Origin: CAIURC01 sp043777315
GTDB taxonomy: Bacteria; Verrucomicrobiota; Verrucomicrobiia; Chthoniobacterales; Chthoniobacteraceae
NCBI GenBank assembly: GCA_043777315.1
Contig: JAYVPW010000097.1
Location: 1-64,000, forward strand
Direction of reading: 5' to 3'
DNA length: 64,000 bases
Under the pieces are notes generated by a model. The model was not told where the DNA came from, made no database searches, and saw nothing but the letters and a program-made list of their open reading frames with translations. The translations under genes were made by a program, and so were the position numbers. This document shows positions 61,815 to 64,000 of the stretch, in pieces (the stretch's first letter is position 1; the number at the start of each line of letters is the position of its first letter).

Positions 61815-63057
61815 ATGAGAAAGCGTCGCGTGGTCGTCCTCGGGGCGACGGGTTCCATCGGCGAGAGCGCGCGCAAAGTCGCGCGCGATTTGCCGGAGCG
61901 AATGGAGATCGTCGGCATGTCGGCGCATTCCAATCTGGCGAAGCTGGAGATCGCCGCGAAGGAGTTCCCCGCCGCAAAACTCTGCGTCTCCGGCAATGGC
62001 AACGACGAAGCGCTCGTCGAACTCGCGACGATGCCGGAAGCCGACATGGTCCTCATCGCGATCGTCGGCACCGGCGGCTTGAAGCCCGCCCTCGCCGCGA
62101 TCGAAGCGGGCAAAGACATCGCCGTCGCGAGCAAGGAAATCCTGGTGATGGCCGGCGAGGCGGTGATGAACGCGGCGCGGCGGAAGGGCGTGAAAATTCT
62201 GCCCGTGGACAGTGAGCACAACGCGATTTTTCAGTGTTTGGAAGGACGGCGGAATGGGGGAGGCGGAGAACGTCGAACGTCGAACGTCGAACGTCGAACG
62301 TCGAATGAAGACCAGACGCAAGCGGGCAAGTGTTCCCCCTCCGATACTTCGACGTTCGACGTTCGACGTTTCCCCCTCCGAAATTTCCCCCGCCGCCGAC
62401 ATCCGCCGCCTCATCCTCACCGCGAGCGGCGGCCCTTTTCGCAAACTCCCCGCCGAACGCCTCGCCGGCGTGACCCTCGAGCAGGCGCTCAAACACCCGA
62501 CGTGGGAGATGGGCCGCAAGATCACGATCGACTCCGCGACGCTCTTCAACAAAGGCCTCGAGATGATCGAGGCGCGCTGGCTTTTCGACGTCGAAATGTC
62601 GCGCGTCGATGTGATCGTCCACCCGCAGTCGATCGTGCATTCGATGGTGGAATTCATCGACCACTCCATCCTCGCGCAGCTCTCCGCCACCGACATGTGC
62701 TTTCCGATTCAGTACGCCGTCACGTGGCCCGAGCGCGTCCCGAGTTCGCTCCCGCCGCTCGATTTCGCCGCGCTCGCCAAGCTGGAATTCGAAGCCCCGC
62801 GCCGCGCCGATTTCCCCGCGCTCGACCTCGCCCGCTGGGCCGGCGAAACCAGCGGCACCCTCCCCGCCGTCCTCAATGCCGCGAATGAAATTGCCGTCGC
62901 CACGTTCCTCGACCGCCGCTGCCCGTTCCCCGCGATCTGGCAGACCGTCGAGAAAGTGATGCGCGCCCACGAAGTCATCCCGCACGCCGGGCTCGACGCC
63001 ATCCTCGCCGCCGATTTTTGGGCCCGCCTCCGCGCCGCCGAATTGCTCGGCGTTTGA
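61815..63057 (+). pseudogene. dxr: 1-deoxy-D-xylulose 5-phosphate reductoisomerase, interrupted by a palindromic element
   Basis: The first 145 codons are normal: VVVLGATGSIGESARKVARD (NADPH loop), IVGTGGLKPALAAI, ASKEILVMAGE and PVDSEHNAIFQCL. A palindromic element of about 135 bp then follows, and the rest (LILTASGGPF, HPTWEMGRKITIDSATLFNK, GLEMIEARWLF, VIVHPQSIVHSMV, NAANEIAVATFLDRRCPFP) continues in the next frame to the natural stop at 63057. The insertion therefore shifts the frame by one. All catalytic residues exist on both sides but not in one polypeptide. DXR is essential for the MEP isoprenoid pathway, so there is another copy, a frameshift rescue, or a one-base error in the G or C runs of the insert. 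Confidence 0.9.
62257..62391. repeat. Palindromic element, family B, inside dxr
   Basis: GGGGGAGGCGGAGAACGTCG with tandem AACGTCGAACGTCGAA units faces TTCGACGTTCGACGTTCGAC and TTTCCCCCTCCGAAATTTCCC. Same family as 42646-42757. It sits in the loop between QCLEG and ADIRRLILTASGG. Confidence 0.9.
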
Positions 63058-63096
63058 ACCTCCCCGCCCCATGCGCGTCTATTTCCACTCGGATTT

Positions 63097-63186
63097 TTTA
63101 GCAGGAAAACAGGAAAACAGGAAAAAGGCATCGAAGCTAATGTCCCTCCCCCGCTCCTTTCCTGTTTTCCTGTTTTCCTGCTAAAA
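63097..63186. repeat. Palindromic element, family C, between dxr and rseP
   Basis: TTTTAGCAGGAAAACAGGAA and AACAGGAAA face TTTCCTGTTTTCC and TGTTTTCCTGCTAAAA, a nearly perfect pair of about 30-bp arms. Same family as the element inside metH. Confidence 0.92.
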
Positions 63187-63217
63187 CTCCCCTCCCGCCA
63201 CCGCACTCCTCACCACA

Positions 63218-64000
63218 ATGGCCACCCTGAAAATCATCGGCATCCTCCTCGAGGTCGTGCTCCTCTTCAATCTGCTGATCGTCGTCCACGAGCTCGGCCA
63301 TTTCCTCGCCGCGAAATGGCGCGGGCTGGTCATCGAAGGCTTCGGCATCTGGTTCGGCAAACCGATCTGGCAAAAGAAAATCGGCGGCGTCGTTTACAGC
63401 CTCGGCAGCATCCCGGCGGGCGGATTCGTGAAGCTCCCGCAGCTCATGGATTCCGCGATCGAGGGCGACAGCGAATACGCCGGCAAAGAGCTCCCGAAGC
63501 TCAAACCCGTGGACAAAATCATCGTCGCCATCGCCGGGCCGCTCTTCAGTTTCGGCCTCGCGTGCTTTTTCGCCGTGCTCGTCTGGCAGGTCGGTCGGCC
63601 GGTCAGCGAAGGCGAGCGCACCACCGTCGTCGGCTACGTCATCCCCGGCTCGCCGGGAGAAAGCGCGGGGCTGAAACCCGGGGACGAACTTCTTTCCATC
63701 GACGGGCACAAGGTCGCGCGTTGGGGCGGGCAGAGCGAGGACAGCGTGACGTGGCTCATTGCCGGCAGCGAGAACTCCACGATTCATCTCGAATACAAAC
63801 GCGACGGACAGGTCCAAAGCGTCGAGGCCCTGCCCAAAATCGAGCAGACAAAATGGTATCAACGCCGCGGTCTCCGGCAGCTCGGGCTCGGTTCGATGAG
63901 CCGCCCGATGGTCGCGAAAACCGTCCCCGGCAGCCCCGCGGAAAAGGCCGGCTTTCAACCCAACGACCTCCTCACGCGCGTCGGCGGCGAGCCGATTTAC
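63218..64000 (+). CDS. rseP: RseP-type site-2 zinc metalloprotease (3' end outside window)
   Basis: Starts MATLKIIGILLEVVLLFNLL and runs open to the right edge (261 codons). The zinc motif HELGH lies in helix 1 (about residue 25), the GFVKLPQLMD loop and a first PDZ domain (VVGYVIPGSPGESAGLKPGD, about 140-185) follow; a second PDZ (SPAEKAGFQPNDLLTRVGG) begins before the edge. The family cuts anti-sigma factors and signal-peptide remnants in the inner membrane. It follows cdsA and dxr, the usual order. The LDY/NPDG active-site Asp motif would be beyond the edge. Confidence 0.93.
   Translation, partial: MATLKIIGILLEVVLLFNLLIVVHELGHFLAAKWRGLVIEGFGIWFGKPIWQKKIGGVVYSLGSIPAGGFVKLPQLMDSAIEGDSEYAGKELPKLKPVDKIIVAIAGPLFSFGLACFFAVLVWQVGRPVSEGERTTVVGYVIPGSPGESAGLKPGDELLSIDGHKVARWGGQSEDSVTWLIAGSENSTIHLEYKRDGQVQSVEALPKIEQTKWYQRRGLRQLGLGSMSRPMVAKTVPGSPAEKAGFQPNDLLTRVGGEPIY

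Overview
The window is GC-rich, almost fully coding bacterial chromosome. It most likely comes from the phylum Verrucomicrobiota, perhaps the Chthoniobacter/Spartobacteria side. The evidence is a PEP-CTERM-sorted autotransporter-repeat protein, a giant lamin-tail/CotH surface protein, a DUF5069 protein, an alternative complex III respiratory operon, few Shine-Dalgarno sites, and a very large number of dispersed palindromic repeats. This placement is inference from gene content; no marker gene was compared.

Layout. 1-12.2 kb: the end of a PEP-CTERM surface protein, metH (antisense), a DUF5069 gene and a 1913-residue secreted LTD/CotH protein. 12.7-33.4 kb (all minus strand, read from 33.4 down to 12.7): one respiratory supercluster. 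It runs actABCDEF (alternative complex III, a quinol:cytochrome c oxidoreductase), a small membrane protein, a CcoN-like and a CcoO-like subunit, two cytochrome c genes, aa3-type oxidase genes (I, III, IV, two small membrane proteins, II), heme A synthase, heme O synthase, SCO and a DUF420 protein. An 18-bp perfect palindrome matching the Rex (and CRP-core) consensus lies in front of actA. 33.6-43.5 kb: a GT39-type glycosyltransferase, a phosphodiesterase/phosphatase, pyruvate carboxylase, thymidylate kinase, a Phd/VapC toxin-antitoxin pair, MiaE and a MenG/UbiE methyltransferase. 43.5-49 kb: two convergent hybrid histidine kinases. 49-64 kb: a decayed tricorn protease, endonuclease IV, a secreted C39-like peptidase, the agmatine-to-putrescine pair aguB-aguA, two cyclophilins, two more toxin-antitoxin loci (one toxin frameshifted), an MBL hydrolase, 5-formyl-THF cyclo-ligase, apaG, thiD, cdsA, an interrupted dxr, and the start of rseP.

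Two things stand out. First, the CcoN-like protein in the respiratory cluster keeps the HxH pair of helix X but has lost the helix-II heme ligand and all three Cu-B histidines. It cannot be a normal oxygen-reducing subunit, yet it sits with an intact CcoO-like cytochrome between complex III and the aa3 oxidase. The aa3 subunit I in turn lacks the K-channel lysine. Second, about twenty palindromic elements of at least ten unrelated sequence families are scattered through the window. They lie at gene ends, especially between convergent genes, and also inside genes: two in frame in metH, one in frame in pyc, and one that breaks the reading frame of dxr. Others supply the last codons or stop of menG and thiD.

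Gene functions were read from motifs and family knowledge without database searches. Start codons are often uncertain because ribosome binding sites are weak.
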